From assembly GCA_030950555.1 (NCBI GenBank), contig JAUZRH010000316.1, forward strand, positions 1-38,705: a stretch of 38,705 nucleotides of DNA, in the 5' to 3' direction. This stretch comes from Mariprofundus sp. Lineage in GTDB: Bacteria; Pseudomonadota; Zetaproteobacteria; Mariprofundales; Mariprofundaceae. Numbering within the stretch: position 1 is the first letter of the stretch; each line of letters opens with the position of its first letter. The notes under the pieces are model-generated. The model was not told where the DNA came from. It did not search any database and saw only the letters and a program-made list of their open reading frames with translations. Positions 1-8,426 of this stretch are shown here, piece after piece. The position numbers and the translations under genes were made by a program.

Positions 1-137
1 TCCAGGTTATGCGCAGGATAGTTGTTGGATTCAAGGCGCCAAATCAAGCGCATAGCAGGGCTATGTAACTGATTTGGCAACGCAGAATGCGGACTTATAG
101 ACCAGCAGAATTGGATGATTTATTCTTTCCGCGGCCC
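1..137 (+). mobile_element. R1 MITE-like element, copy A (right part, cut by window edge)
   Basis: Right portion of the dispersed R1 element. It ends in the inverted-repeat sequence TTTCCGCGGCCC and is followed by TTA at 138-140, the same 3-base target seen at other copies. The arm at 11-40 matches the inner arms of the other copies. The centre is a nested palindrome: CCAAATCA (39-46) pairs with TGATTTGG (70-77), and CATAGC (51-56) pairs with GCTATG (60-65). The missing left end matches what is present at the right edge of the window. It has no coding potential. Confidence 0.8.
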
Positions 138-153
138 TTAGTAACGCCTTGCC

Positions 154-247
154 CGTCATTCCCGAGGCTTGAATCGGGAATCCAGCTCAAAACAAACGCT
201 CTGCTTTATACCAAAGCCAATGGATTCTCGTCTTCACGGGAATGACG
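154..247. repeat. R2 palindromic repeat (dRS3-like), copy 1
   Basis: This 94 bp unit is bounded by perfect 11 bp inverted arms, CGTCATTCCCG (154-164) and CGGGAATGACG (237-247). It holds two smaller palindromes: ATTCCC/GGGAAT at 158-181 and ATTCTC-N8-GGGAAT at 224-243. The pattern resembles the neisserial dRS3 repeat. It lies just downstream of the acetyltransferase stop codon and could also end transcription, which is inference. Confidence 0.7.
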
Positions 248-267
248 GATAATCCATACTTGAATCA

Positions 268-789
268 CTATATCTCGTTTACTTCAATAATCGGGAGAAT
301 AGCCATCGGTTTAATGGGCGCATCACTCAACCGCTTATCAACAGCGACCTCATCACAGGCGGCAAATCGTTCACAGTGAACGCACACTGTCCATACTTTT
401 TGCGGCAAACTCTCTTTGGAGACAACAGCATAGCCCATACGCTTAAAAAAACTAGTCACATAGGTCAGGGCAAAGACGCGTGCCACGCCGAGCGCTGCCA
501 ACCACTGCTCACAGCCATCAACCAGCAGGCGGCCAACCCCATGTTTCTGAAATGCAGGCAAAACAACCAGTGAACGGATCTCAGCTAGATTTTCACCATA
601 AATATGGACAGCAACAACACCACTGACAACCCCATCATAATCGGCTACCAGAAATTCCTGTAGATGCTGAAAGATATTATCTTTATCCCGTGCCAGAATA
701 ATATCTCGATCAACAAAGGGCGTGAGCATTGAAAAAATGGCTTCCACATCCTCCACACCTGCATTGCGGATAGTAATCAAGTGGTTCAT
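268..789 (-). CDS. GNAT-family N-acetyltransferase, ArgA-like (short N-acetylglutamate synthase type)
   Basis: This 173-residue protein is a single GNAT domain. The acetyl-CoA loop is visible as QKHGVG (about residues 81-86) after the strand IRSLVVLPAF. The C-terminal part, with FFKRMGYAVVSKE, LPQKVW and a cluster of cysteines (VHCERFAACDE), is the pattern of short ArgA-type acetyltransferases that make N-acetylglutamate, the first step of arginine synthesis. There is no amino-acid-kinase domain, as expected for the short type. The start follows a purine-rich AGGGTAGGGA. A 9-codon open frame (786-815) overlaps the start codon as ATGA. Family assignment is firm; the arginine role is inferred because no arg genes are nearby. 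Confidence 0.8.
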   Translation of the reverse strand: MNHLITIRNAGVEDVEAIFSMLTPFVDRDIILARDKDNIFQHLQEFLVADYDGVVSGVVAVHIYGENLAEIRSLVVLPAFQKHGVGRLLVDGCEQWLAALGVARVFALTYVTSFFKRMGYAVVSKESLPQKVWTVCVHCERFAACDEVAVDKRLSDAPIKPMAILPIIEVNEI

Positions 790-1003
790 TCCCTACCCTC
801 AGTTACTATCGTCATTACAACCAACCTCTTTATATTCGCCTCGCAAAAGTGCAACGGCTTGGTCTATTTTTCGCTACCCTGAAAGTGTGCCTTTAGCCCC
901 GCATTGATTTCACAACACAGTTATAGCCAAGGAACAGTTTCAAGGATGGCATCCGTCATGCCCTATTTGATCGACAATCCTAAGAGCCGTGGACTACGCC
1001 CGC

Positions 1004-2686
1004 TTACTCTGAGGCGGTAAGTGCCTGACCACGATGTAACATACTCTCGGCATGCGGTAGTGCATCCACGCCACCCAGCATGCGAGCAATTTCAGGCTGG
1101 CGATCAGGTTGATCCAGCTTCTGTAGTGAACTTACCGTGCGACCATCTTTCTCAGCCTTACGAATTACAACCTGATAATCTGCGCAAGCCGCCACTTGTG
1201 GAAGATGTGAAATCACCAATACCTGTCTCTCACGCCCCATCGAGGCTAATAGCTCACCAACACACCAGGCTGTTTCACCACCAATGCCGGTATCCACTTC
1301 ATCAAATACCGCAAGCTTAGGTGCATCCACCATACCGCCACACCCTTTCAGCGCCAGAATCATCCTCGATAACTCGCCACCGGAAGCAACCGCTGAAAGC
1401 TCACGCCATGGCTCTCCCGGATTACTCATCACCTGCATCGATACTTCATCCATACCCATCGCTGAATAAAGCGGTTTGTCAGTCGGTGATTGCCCACTCT
1501 GAAGCGAGAAACGTACCTGCATACCAGCCAGCGCCAAACGATCCAATAGGGGTCTGAGTGCCTGACAGAGTGATTCACCCGCCTCGACACGCGCTATACT
1601 TAACAATGCTGCCTGCTGCAAATAATAACGACTTGCTTCTTGCAAACGAGCTGTTGCTGCTTCTTCATCCCAGCCGGCTGTATCAAGAGCCGATAAGCGC
1701 TTCTCCCACGTTTCCATAAGCGTCAGTAGGCCCAACTCATCACAGCCATGCCTGCGTGTGGCCTCTAACAGTTGCATGAGTCTCTCTTCAATCAACGCCA
1801 AGGCATGCTCATCAAATGCGGCGTCGAGCGCATCTAGCAAACCCGGCACGACTTCGCCCAAAAGCGCATCCATCTGTTCTAAAAGTTCAAAACTATTTTT
1901 CAAGCCTGCGTGAAATTGTTGTACCGCAGCTAACTCATGCGCCGAACGAGCCAATAGCTGTCGCACATTGGGCTCAGCTTCATCCAACATCTGCAAGGCA
2001 GACACTGCCGCAGAACGAATTTGCGCATGGTGACGACCGGCCTGCACATCTCCTTGTAGCTTTTCAATCAAACCCTGTTCCACATTCAATATTTGCAAAT
2101 GCGATAACTCACTGTGCATCCATTCTACCTGCTGCTCAGTATCTCCCCGCTGTTGCTGTAATTGATGCAGTGCTTTACCTGCCTGCTTCCACGCTTCATA
2201 AGCCGATCTAACCTCAGCCATCAAAGATGCGGAGAGATGGGCATCCAGCAGTTGGCGCTGAAAATCAGCCTGCAACAACGCCTGATGTTCATGTTGACCA
2301 TGCAGATCCAAACAGATTCGTCCTAATTTTTGCATCAGTTTGGATGGTACAGGGACACCATTCAAATACGCGCGTGAACGTCCATCACTATTGATAATGC
2401 GCCGCAGTAACAGCTCATCATCCATCTCAATATCCTGCTCGGCCAATAGTTGGGCAATCTGTTTATCACCGGCTTCCAAGGCCCACACGGCCATCACTTC
2501 AGCTCTACTAGCCCCATGCCGAACCCAGTCCGCCGAGGCACGCGCCCCGAACACGGCACTCAAGGCATCAACCAACATGGATTTACCCGCTCCGGTTTCG
2601 CCGGTAAAGACAGTCATACCACGATCCAAATCCAACTGTACATGCTCAATCAAAGCAAATTGTTTAATAATAAGGGAAACTAACAT
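1004..2686 (-). CDS. recN: DNA repair protein RecN
   Basis: This 560-residue SMC-like ATPase acts in recombinational repair of double-strand breaks in the cytoplasm. The Walker A motif GETGAGKS is at residues 29-36. A long glutamine- and leucine-rich coiled-coil middle follows. The C-terminal ATPase half has the signature SGGELSRMILALKG and a Walker B stretch ending FDEVDTGIGGETA. Length and motif order match complete RecN. It starts 7 bases after the nadK stop, so the two are probably co-transcribed; recN-nadK linkage is common in bacteria. I saw no LexA box upstream, and the nearest upstream promoter should lie ahead of the cytochrome gene or further up. Confidence 0.96.
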   Translation of the reverse strand: MLVSLIIKQFALIEHVQLDLDRGMTVFTGETGAGKSMLVDALSAVFGARASADWVRHGASRAEVMAVWALEAGDKQIAQLLAEQDIEMDDELLLRRIINSDGRSRAYLNGVPVPSKLMQKLGRICLDLHGQHEHQALLQADFQRQLLDAHLSASLMAEVRSAYEAWKQAGKALHQLQQQRGDTEQQVEWMHSELSHLQILNVEQGLIEKLQGDVQAGRHHAQIRSAAVSALQMLDEAEPNVRQLLARSAHELAAVQQFHAGLKNSFELLEQMDALLGEVVPGLLDALDAAFDEHALALIEERLMQLLEATRRHGCDELGLLTLMETWEKRLSALDTAGWDEEAATARLQEASRYYLQQAALLSIARVEAGESLCQALRPLLDRLALAGMQVRFSLQSGQSPTDKPLYSAMGMDEVSMQVMSNPGEPWRELSAVASGGELSRMILALKGCGGMVDAPKLAVFDEVDTGIGGETAWCVGELLASMGRERQVLVISHLPQVAACADYQVVIRKAEKDGRTVSSLQKLDQPDRQPEIARMLGGVDALPHAESMLHRGQALTASE

Positions 2687-2693
2687 GCACTCA

Positions 2694-3569
2694 TCACTCT
2701 TTTCTGGCCAGCTGACCGGCCCAATTCAGTTTACTTCTCAGCATTTCAAAATAGTGACGATCAGGCAGGTAGACCAATGAAACATAGCCTCCCTTGGCAA
2801 TCGTAAGCCTATCGCCCTCCTCTAACTGCATGAGTTCAATGCCATCTAAATTGACAGCAGCTGTCAATGGCGACTCGACCAAGCGTAACTGAATCACATC
2901 ATCGGCTGGCAACACAATAGGACGGTTGGAGAGTGTATGGGGGCATACCGGAACAATAGTGATCGCTTCAACGAGGGGATGCACAATCGGCCCACCCGCA
3001 GAAAGAGCATAGGCCGTAGAGCCTGCCGGTGTGGCTAGAATAAGCCCATCAGCCCGCATACGAAACACGAATTGATCACGCACAGCCATCTCAAAGCTAA
3101 TCATGCGCGGATGCGCACTACGCTCTAGCACCACATCATTCATCGCTGTACCTTGAGCTAGCTTCTTATCTCCTCGCCACACTTCCGCCATAAGGGTAAA
3201 ATGACGTTTTGTCTTTAAATTGCCGGCCAGAATATCTTCAACCACATCAAACATACTGCCAATGGGTGTATCTGTGAGAAAACCAAGGCGCCCTAGATTA
3301 ATGCCTAAAATAGGTATTGATGAATCAATAAAATGTCGGGCTGCATGTAACAGCGTACCATCACCACCAAGCACAATCAGCAACTCCACCTCTGCGGCCA
3401 TCGACCGCATTGGCAAGCGATGACATAGAGCTGAGCAAACTGAGCTATGATCTAATGTTTCATCAATATAGACCGTACATCCCTTATCTAACAACCAACG
3501 CTGCAATTCACCCATCAGCTCACATGCTGGGTCATCATCAGGCTTGATCGTAATACCGATACGGTTCAT
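2694..3569 (-). CDS. nadK: NAD kinase
   Basis: This 291-residue enzyme phosphorylates NAD to NADP in the cytosol. The catalytic GGDG is at residues 68-71 (Asp70), followed by TLLHAAR. NLGRLGFLTD and the nucleotide-binding segment ADGLILATPAGSTAYALSAGG are intact, so it should be active. The ATG overlaps the TGA of the upstream cytochrome gene as ATGA, and recN follows 7 bases after the stop, giving a cytochrome-nadK-recN transcription unit. Confidence 0.96.
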   Translation of the reverse strand: MNRIGITIKPDDDPACELMGELQRWLLDKGCTVYIDETLDHSSVCSALCHRLPMRSMAAEVELLIVLGGDGTLLHAARHFIDSSIPILGINLGRLGFLTDTPIGSMFDVVEDILAGNLKTKRHFTLMAEVWRGDKKLAQGTAMNDVVLERSAHPRMISFEMAVRDQFVFRMRADGLILATPAGSTAYALSAGGPIVHPLVEAITIVPVCPHTLSNRPIVLPADDVIQLRLVESPLTAAVNLDGIELMQLEEGDRLTIAKGGYVSLVYLPDRHYFEMLRSKLNWAGQLARKE

Positions 3570-3847
3570 TTAGGCATGCCTTTCCATGCTTTGGGCTGAG
3601 TATGACATTGAAAACATTGGCCACCCTTGATATGTCCTAGTGGCCGTGGACGCATCCCCTGCGCACCATGGCAGCTCATACACTCAGATAGCTTGGTAAC
3701 CGCAAGATGGTTCTGATCATTCGGAACCGCCTTAGTGGTGCGTTCACTTGTCCCCAGCACCAGCACCAGGATAACCGTTGCGATAACAGTTAAAAAAACA
3801 GCATCCCGTTTGCCAAATTTCCAGGATATTTTCTGCTCACCACTCAT
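3566..3847 (-). CDS. Small membrane-anchored diheme c-type cytochrome
   Basis: This 93-residue protein has a basic N-terminus, one hydrophobic segment (about residues 16-32, VFLTVIATVILVLVLG) and a periplasmic tail with two CXXCH haem-binding sites, CMSCH and CFQCH. The uncleaved-looking anchor and the short spacing between sites suggest a small electron carrier facing the periplasm. The second site followed by TQPKAW recalls the end of the NapB diheme subunit, but the protein is far shorter and no nap genes are nearby. A good ribosome site (TGAGGTGA) precedes the ATG by 3 bases. Its stop overlaps the nadK start. No specific partner can be named. Confidence 0.8.
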   Translation of the reverse strand: MSGEQKISWKFGKRDAVFLTVIATVILVLVLGTSERTTKAVPNDQNHLAVTKLSECMSCHGAQGMRPRPLGHIKGGQCFQCHTQPKAWKGMPK

Positions 3848-4015
3848 ATTTCACCTCAGATCATCCATAAAGAATTTATCACCCATCAAGCGCGGCAATC
3901 ATGAACGATTGTACAAATCATTGCTATCAGCACGCCTTCTTTGCCACCATAATTTGCCACCACAAGCATGACCATCGCAGCAATCACCCAGCGCAAGAAT
4001 CATCAGGTCATACCT

Positions 4016-4789
4016 TTAGCCATGCCGCCAAAAATACCAGAGTAAGCCCAGATATTCATGCAAGCCATCACCCGAGTCAGCCAATACATTCCATCGGGGA
4101 AAAAAACTACGCAGGTCATAGGGCTGTTTTTCTACTCTATAATTACAAGGCGCAGGAATCACCTGCATGCCAAAGCTTTCAAACACCCGTACAGCGCGCA
4201 CCATATGCCAGGCGGTCGTCACAAGAATAAGCTTTTTATGATGACCTGCGGCCAATATCTGTTGCATATACTGACCATTTTCCCACGTAGTACGCGACTT
4301 TGATTCAACATGGATATGTTTGGCATCCACGCCAAAACGGCGCAGCATGCGCGCCATCACCACCCCTTCAGGTTCGCCCAAACCAGGATGAAGCGCACCC
4401 CCACTCACATAAACCGGAAAGCCACTTTGCAAAGCAAGATCCGCTCCATACAACGTGCGCATTAAAGCATGATCATGCAGACTATCACGACCACCATATT
4501 CAGGCGCCTGTTCATACAAACCACCGCCAAGCACCACTATCACCGCAGAACCTGCCTCAATAGCCTGTAGCTCTACACGGCTCAAGGGCGGATAGTGTAA
4601 CTCTAACGGATTCAACAGCTGATCGCGCACCGGTTCTGTAGCCAATAACCAGAGCAGTGCCATCGCCAGTAGTACCACGGCACGGCCCCAACTACGTCGC
4701 CAAAATACAAGCCCTATAATGCTCAGCACAATGAAACCACCTGGGGGCAATAACAGCTGTGCAATCACTTTACTTATGATTAAATCCAT
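4016..4789 (-). CDS. DUF218/YdcF-family envelope protein, ElyC-like
   Basis: This 257-residue inner-membrane protein has two N-terminal membrane segments (about residues 8-29 and 35-51) followed by a DUF218 domain. Diagnostic parts are VIVVLGGGLYEQAPEYGG, VSGGALHPG, the Glu-rich EPEGVVMARMLRRFGV, SRTTWENGQYM and LVTTAWHMVRAVRVFESFGM. Layout and length match E. coli ElyC, linked to lipid carrier and peptidoglycan metabolism, more than the shorter SanA. The start lies 6 bases after the stop of a small lipoprotein gene, so the two are probably one unit. The biochemical activity of the family is still poorly defined. Confidence 0.8.
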   Translation of the reverse strand: MDLIISKVIAQLLLPPGGFIVLSIIGLVFWRRSWGRAVVLLAMALLWLLATEPVRDQLLNPLELHYPPLSRVELQAIEAGSAVIVVLGGGLYEQAPEYGGRDSLHDHALMRTLYGADLALQSGFPVYVSGGALHPGLGEPEGVVMARMLRRFGVDAKHIHVESKSRTTWENGQYMQQILAAGHHKKLILVTTAWHMVRAVRVFESFGMQVIPAPCNYRVEKQPYDLRSFFPRWNVLADSGDGLHEYLGLLWYFWRHG

Positions 4790-4795
4790 CAGGCT

Positions 4796-4951
4796 TTAAT
4801 TGATGGTATGATCTTTCTCGTCATAATCAGCATCATCAAACCAATGAGCTGGCGCAGTAACCACATCCATGCTTGTTATCATAGCTGAGCGCAGCATGCT
4901 ACATGAGCTTAAAAAAAACAGTGAAACAACCAACATCAATATCAAACGCAT
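4796..4951 (-). CDS. Small predicted lipoprotein (51 residues)
   Basis: The minus strand encodes a 51-residue peptide starting MRLILMLVVSLFFLSSC. It has one Arg, a hydrophobic core and a lipobox LSSC with Cys17, the pattern of a signal-peptidase II lipoprotein. The remaining 35 residues are short and acidic at the end (FDDADYDEKDH). An AAAGAGG ribosome site lies about 10 bases before the ATG. The stop is 6 bases before the start of the ElyC-like gene. The second residue after Cys is Met, not Asp, which by the E. coli rule favours outer-membrane sorting. I do not recognise a family, and function is unknown. Confidence 0.6.
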   Translation of the reverse strand: MRLILMLVVSLFFLSSCSMLRSAMITSMDVVTAPAHWFDDADYDEKDHTIN

Positions 4952-4995
4952 AAATTAAAAACCTCTTTTAAGATCAAGCAATCCTAAGTGAGCGT

Positions 4996-5305
4996 AAGGC
5001 CAAGAGCTATCAAAACAAATGACCACCCCCATGCCAGACTAAAAGCTCGCCCTCTAAGTACCGCATCACGCCCCTCTAAAAGCGACTCACTTACCCATGA
5101 AGATGCTTTTTTATTGTTATTCCGCCCTTAATATGGCATCCAGCTACAAAGACACAAAGTAAAACCGGCTAACCACAAAGACACCAAGACTCAAAGTAAA
5201 CAGGCCATCGATATGGTCTTCCCGCGTTCCCACGCTCCTGCGTGGGAACGCATAGGCAGAGCGTTTGTTTGATATGGATTCCCGTCTCCACGGGAATGAC
5301 GGGCG
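4996..5305. repeat. Mosaic of degenerate repeats (R1 fragment, hairpin, R2 half)
   Basis: No gene is visible from 4952 to 5639. Bases 4996-5075 match one arm of R1 in degenerate form (shared AAAAGCTCGCCCTCT), possibly ending in CCGCCCTTAAT near 5130. Bases 5091-5145 carry pieces (TTACCCATGAA, ATGGCATCCAGCT) also found near 22210 and 36470-36551. Bases 5159-5200 hold an ACCACAAAGACACCAA repeat also seen near 28397. CGTTCCCACGC (5225-5235) and GCGTGGGAACG (5240-5250) form a perfect 11 bp stem with a 4-base loop. An R2 half, ATTCCC-N8-GGGAAT, lies at 5278-5297. The rest, to 5639, shows only weak similarity to the 38.4-38.5 kb repeats. Confidence 0.6.
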
Positions 5306-5639
5306 GGCAGGTGGCTGGTTGATTCGGGCAGTCTAATGAACCCTATCGCGTAGCGGGAGCAACGCTCAAGCTTTTGCGAAGGCGTGGGACAGACAATCCA
5401 TACTTGAATCACTATACCCTCTCCCTCAGGGAAAGGATTTGGGTGAGGGGATCAATCAAAAACGCCCATGATTAATCCGGCCCACGGAAGATGAAGAGAC
5501 ATCTTTCAGCTGTGAGGTAACGTAGAGTGTCAAGCATTTCTTATAACTGGTGAAGAATGGCGTATTTTTTTAACAAGTGCTTCATGGCTCTATCTTTGTT
5601 CCACCTTAAAGGTGAAGCCGAATCATCCAAACGCTTATC

Positions 5640-6794
5640 CTACAAGCTCACCTCAAAGCGCAGCAGGCCAACTTTAGCGGTGCGGATAGCCGCATCACCG
5701 CCTGGGTTATCGATCAGTTGAAATGATGGTTGCAGGGCTAGCCAAGGTGTCAGCACCGCGTGGTATGTAAATTCCAGCGTTGTTTCAGCAGAGAGATGTG
5801 TACTTGCACGCGCAATAGCCAAACCCAACTCATCATCAGCGCGTGAAGGCATCAAGCCCTGCACATGCACACCACCACCAACATAAGCTGTTACACTGTC
5901 ATTACGACTGGCAGGAACCCAGCCATATTGCATAAATGCACCAATTTTGGAGCCATTTTGCAGTTCCAGAAGCGGCTGATCAACAACACCATAAAGCCCG
6001 TAATCGCTACGGTAAACGGCGCCACTAGCTGTCGTGATATTGGCCGTATGCTGCCAATAACCCACTTTATAACTACCGTCAGCTACCGAGACACCCGCCT
6101 CAGCAATGAACATTTTTCCTTCTGTTGTATTCATTTTTCGCGTGGAGGGGTCTCCATCATAAACAGCTCCCTGCAAATAGAACCCTTCCGCTGGCTGAAT
6201 CTTTATGCGCACCCCTAAAGCGGCTTTTGGAAAAAGTGACGTGGCAACATTACCCGACACATCAGGGCCGATGCCAAAGGATGAGTTGAGAAAAAGGCCA
6301 CCATATTCAGATGCATAAAAATCCGAATTCAGATCATGCAGGCCTGCCAGTATCGCCAGTTGACCATCCATAAACTGCTGTTCATACCAAGCTTGATGAA
6401 CAATAAACTGATTAGGCGCTTCGATATTACTAGCTGTCTGCAGATCACCAATTAACATAGCGCTGGGATCACCACCATTGGTTCGCAATCCGTGCACAAA
6501 AAGGGTACCACCCGACCACATACCGAGCTTTTCACTGTCAACGGTAAGCATCAGATCAAGGTTATCTTGATAGGTAGAACCAGCACGATTGAATGCGCCA
6601 CCAGAGAAATTTCTAACTGATTCACCCGTATAGACAAATTCAGCCGTCACGCCCTGTTCTTCCATGGAATCTCGCACCCCGCCCCATGAGCCGGTCATAG
6701 AATCGGCTTCTAACCAGTTGCTATTACCCTCAGCATATCCTGTTAGTGGCACTACTGCCAAGCACAATAAGAGTGCCGCTATCTTTGATTGCAT
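5640..6794 (-). CDS. Carbohydrate-selective porin, OprB family
   Basis: This 384-residue outer-membrane protein begins with a cleavable signal peptide (about residues 1-21, ending TGYA). The N-terminal WGGVRDSMEEQGVTAEFVYTG and the segment GGTLFVHGLRTNGGDPS are typical of OprB porins. The rest alternates polar and hydrophobic residues as in a beta barrel, ending RFEVSL. OprB proteins pass sugars and other small solutes across the outer membrane; the substrate cannot be read here. The ribosome site AGAGGAAAGG lies just before the ATG, and a plausible promoter is at 6830-6858. It is separate from the upstream ald gene (186 bp gap). Confidence 0.75.
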   Translation of the reverse strand: MQSKIAALLLCLAVVPLTGYAEGNSNWLEADSMTGSWGGVRDSMEEQGVTAEFVYTGESVRNFSGGAFNRAGSTYQDNLDLMLTVDSEKLGMWSGGTLFVHGLRTNGGDPSAMLIGDLQTASNIEAPNQFIVHQAWYEQQFMDGQLAILAGLHDLNSDFYASEYGGLFLNSSFGIGPDVSGNVATSLFPKAALGVRIKIQPAEGFYLQGAVYDGDPSTRKMNTTEGKMFIAEAGVSVADGSYKVGYWQHTANITTASGAVYRSDYGLYGVVDQPLLELQNGSKIGAFMQYGWVPASRNDSVTAYVGGGVHVQGLMPSRADDELGLAIARASTHLSAETTLEFTYHAVLTPWLALQPSFQLIDNPGGDAAIRTAKVGLLRFEVSL

Positions 6795-6829
6795 TACCTT
6801 TCCTCTCTCTCTTTTTCATAACTACGCAA

Positions 6830-6858
6830 ATAACAGTAACTACGCTATAGCCGTTCAA
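6830..6858 (-). promoter_or_regulatory. Candidate sigma-70 promoter for the OprB porin
   Basis: On the minus strand TTGAAC (6853-6858), a 17-base spacer and TGTTAT (6830-6835) form a -35/-10 pair, each matching 4 of 6 consensus bases. It would start transcription about 30 bases before the porin ATG. This is a pattern match only. Confidence 0.35.
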
Positions 6859-6980
6859 GCATGGAAGTATCATCATGCACGCGCATACGTCCATCGATGG
6901 GTATCTGCATGCCCTGTCTTGCTGAATTTCTGATCAGGCTGGGCATGACCGCCAAGCCATTTGTCCACTATCATTCGCTC

Positions 6981-8069
6981 CTACCTTAAACTTTTTTTCA
7001 CACCTGCATGTATAATATTGCCAGCACAAACATTCACGCCAGCAGCCAATGCCGAATCAGTCCTACAGGCCAACGCAACACCACCGGCCAAACGCTGAAT
7101 ATAAGCTAGCGTTACACTCGTCAGGGCATGCGTACTGGTGCGCGCTACTGCCGAAGGCAAATTTGGCAAACAACAATGCAGCACACCCTCTTGCCTATAA
7201 ATCGGTGCATCAAAACTACTGACCCGACTCGTTTCTGAAACACCGCCCTGATCAATTGATACATCAACAAACAGGCTACCTGACGCCATCCGACGCAACT
7301 CTGCACGCATCAGCAATCTCGGCGCATGCTCACCGGGAACCAGTGCTGCCCCGATAAGCAGATCACACGTTGGCAACAGTCGGTCGAGTGCTTGCTCTGA
7401 AAAAAGTTGCAACTCAATACGTTGATCCAACTGTGCTTTCAAACGCTCAAGGTAGTTGCTATTTTTTTCCAGCATCACCACCTTAGCGCCTAAACCTATC
7501 AATGCATCAGCGGCATTTAAACCAACCGTTCCGGCGCCAAGAATCACGGCTCGGGCTGCCGCCACACCATCCACCCCACCGAGCAACACACCTTTCCCCG
7601 AGTATTCTGTACCATTCTCTTTTTGCAGAAAATGAGCCCCTAATTGCACCGCCACACGACCGGCTACTCGGCTCATCGGAGCCAACAGGGGCAAACTACC
7701 ATCTTGCAACTGCACCGTTTCATAAGCTATAGCACAAACACCTTTCTTTAACAGCTCATCTGCTAACAGCGCATCAGCAGCCAGATGCAGATAGGTAAAA
7801 AGCGTTAAATCCGATCGTAAGTAACCATACTCCTGCACTTGTGGCTCTTTAACCTTCACCACAAGCTCCGCCGCCCAAGCATCGGCTGGATTTTCAACGA
7901 TCAAACCACCTGCCTGAAGATAAAGTTGATCTTCAAAGCCACTATCAAGACCCGCATTGGTTTCAATGATCACCTGATGGCCGTCAGCAATAAGCGTTTT
8001 CACACCCTTCGGTGTTAAGGCCACACGGTGTTCGTAATTTTTAATCTCTTTAGGCAGTCCGATATTCAA
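6981..8069 (-). CDS. ald: Alanine dehydrogenase
   Basis: This 362-residue NAD-dependent enzyme interconverts L-alanine with pyruvate and ammonia. Residues expected at the active site are present: Arg15 (YEHRVALTP), Lys74 (VKVKEPQ), His95 (TYLHLAAD) and the Asp in VSIDQGG. The NAD-binding loop is VILGAGTVGLNAADAL. Length is slightly under the usual 370. The ATG lies 15 bases after the stop of a small membrane protein gene that itself overlaps a DUF1841 gene, so the three form an apparent operon transcribed from 8906-8935. Confidence 0.93.
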   Translation of the reverse strand: MNIGLPKEIKNYEHRVALTPKGVKTLIADGHQVIIETNAGLDSGFEDQLYLQAGGLIVENPADAWAAELVVKVKEPQVQEYGYLRSDLTLFTYLHLAADALLADELLKKGVCAIAYETVQLQDGSLPLLAPMSRVAGRVAVQLGAHFLQKENGTEYSGKGVLLGGVDGVAAARAVILGAGTVGLNAADALIGLGAKVVMLEKNSNYLERLKAQLDQRIELQLFSEQALDRLLPTCDLLIGAALVPGEHAPRLLMRAELRRMASGSLFVDVSIDQGGVSETSRVSSFDAPIYRQEGVLHCCLPNLPSAVARTSTHALTSVTLAYIQRLAGGVALACRTDSALAAGVNVCAGNIIHAGVKKSLR

Positions 8070-8084
8070 CGATGAACCTCCCAG

Positions 8085-8426
8085 CTATTTAGCAACAGGC
8101 GGACGCAAGCTCTCGCGTCCACTCGGAACCAGCTCCCCCTGCTCATTGACATGCGCTGGTATATATTGGGTGATTTGATTATCCACTTTTTGCAAGTAGA
8201 TGAAGCCATTAATCGCTGTCGCTAGGCCCAGAAGAATCGCCGCCAGATAAAACCAACGAGGAGCCGACTGCTTTTCAACCGGAGTAACATCAATAATTTC
8301 CGGATCACTACGCTCTGCCCGCGCCACCAACCAAATCCGCAGCAGTAATAAGATATTGCGTAACATAAACATCAATAACACAGGACCGAAAAAGAAAATG
8401 AGCGTTAAAAAAATATTACGTATCAT
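8085..8426 (-). CDS. Small membrane protein, DUF6111-like
   Basis: This 113-residue protein has two hydrophobic segments (about residues 4-32 and 60-77) separated by an acidic loop (PEIIDVTPVEK). Its end QYIPAHVNEQGELVPSG resembles the short conserved tail (YVPAH-x-G-x-LVPG) I associate with DUF6111 proteins; that link is from memory and not certain. Its ATG overlaps the TGA of the DUF1841 gene as ATGA, and ald follows 15 bases later. Function is unknown. Confidence 0.65.
   Translation of the reverse strand: MIRNIFLTLIFFFGPVLLMFMLRNILLLLRIWLVARAERSDPEIIDVTPVEKQSAPRWFYLAAILLGLATAINGFIYLQKVDNQITQYIPAHVNEQGELVPSGRESLRPPVAK

Noticed and set aside
5191-5412. 73-codon minus-strand frame
   Set aside because: Made wholly of R2 and hairpin repeat sequence.
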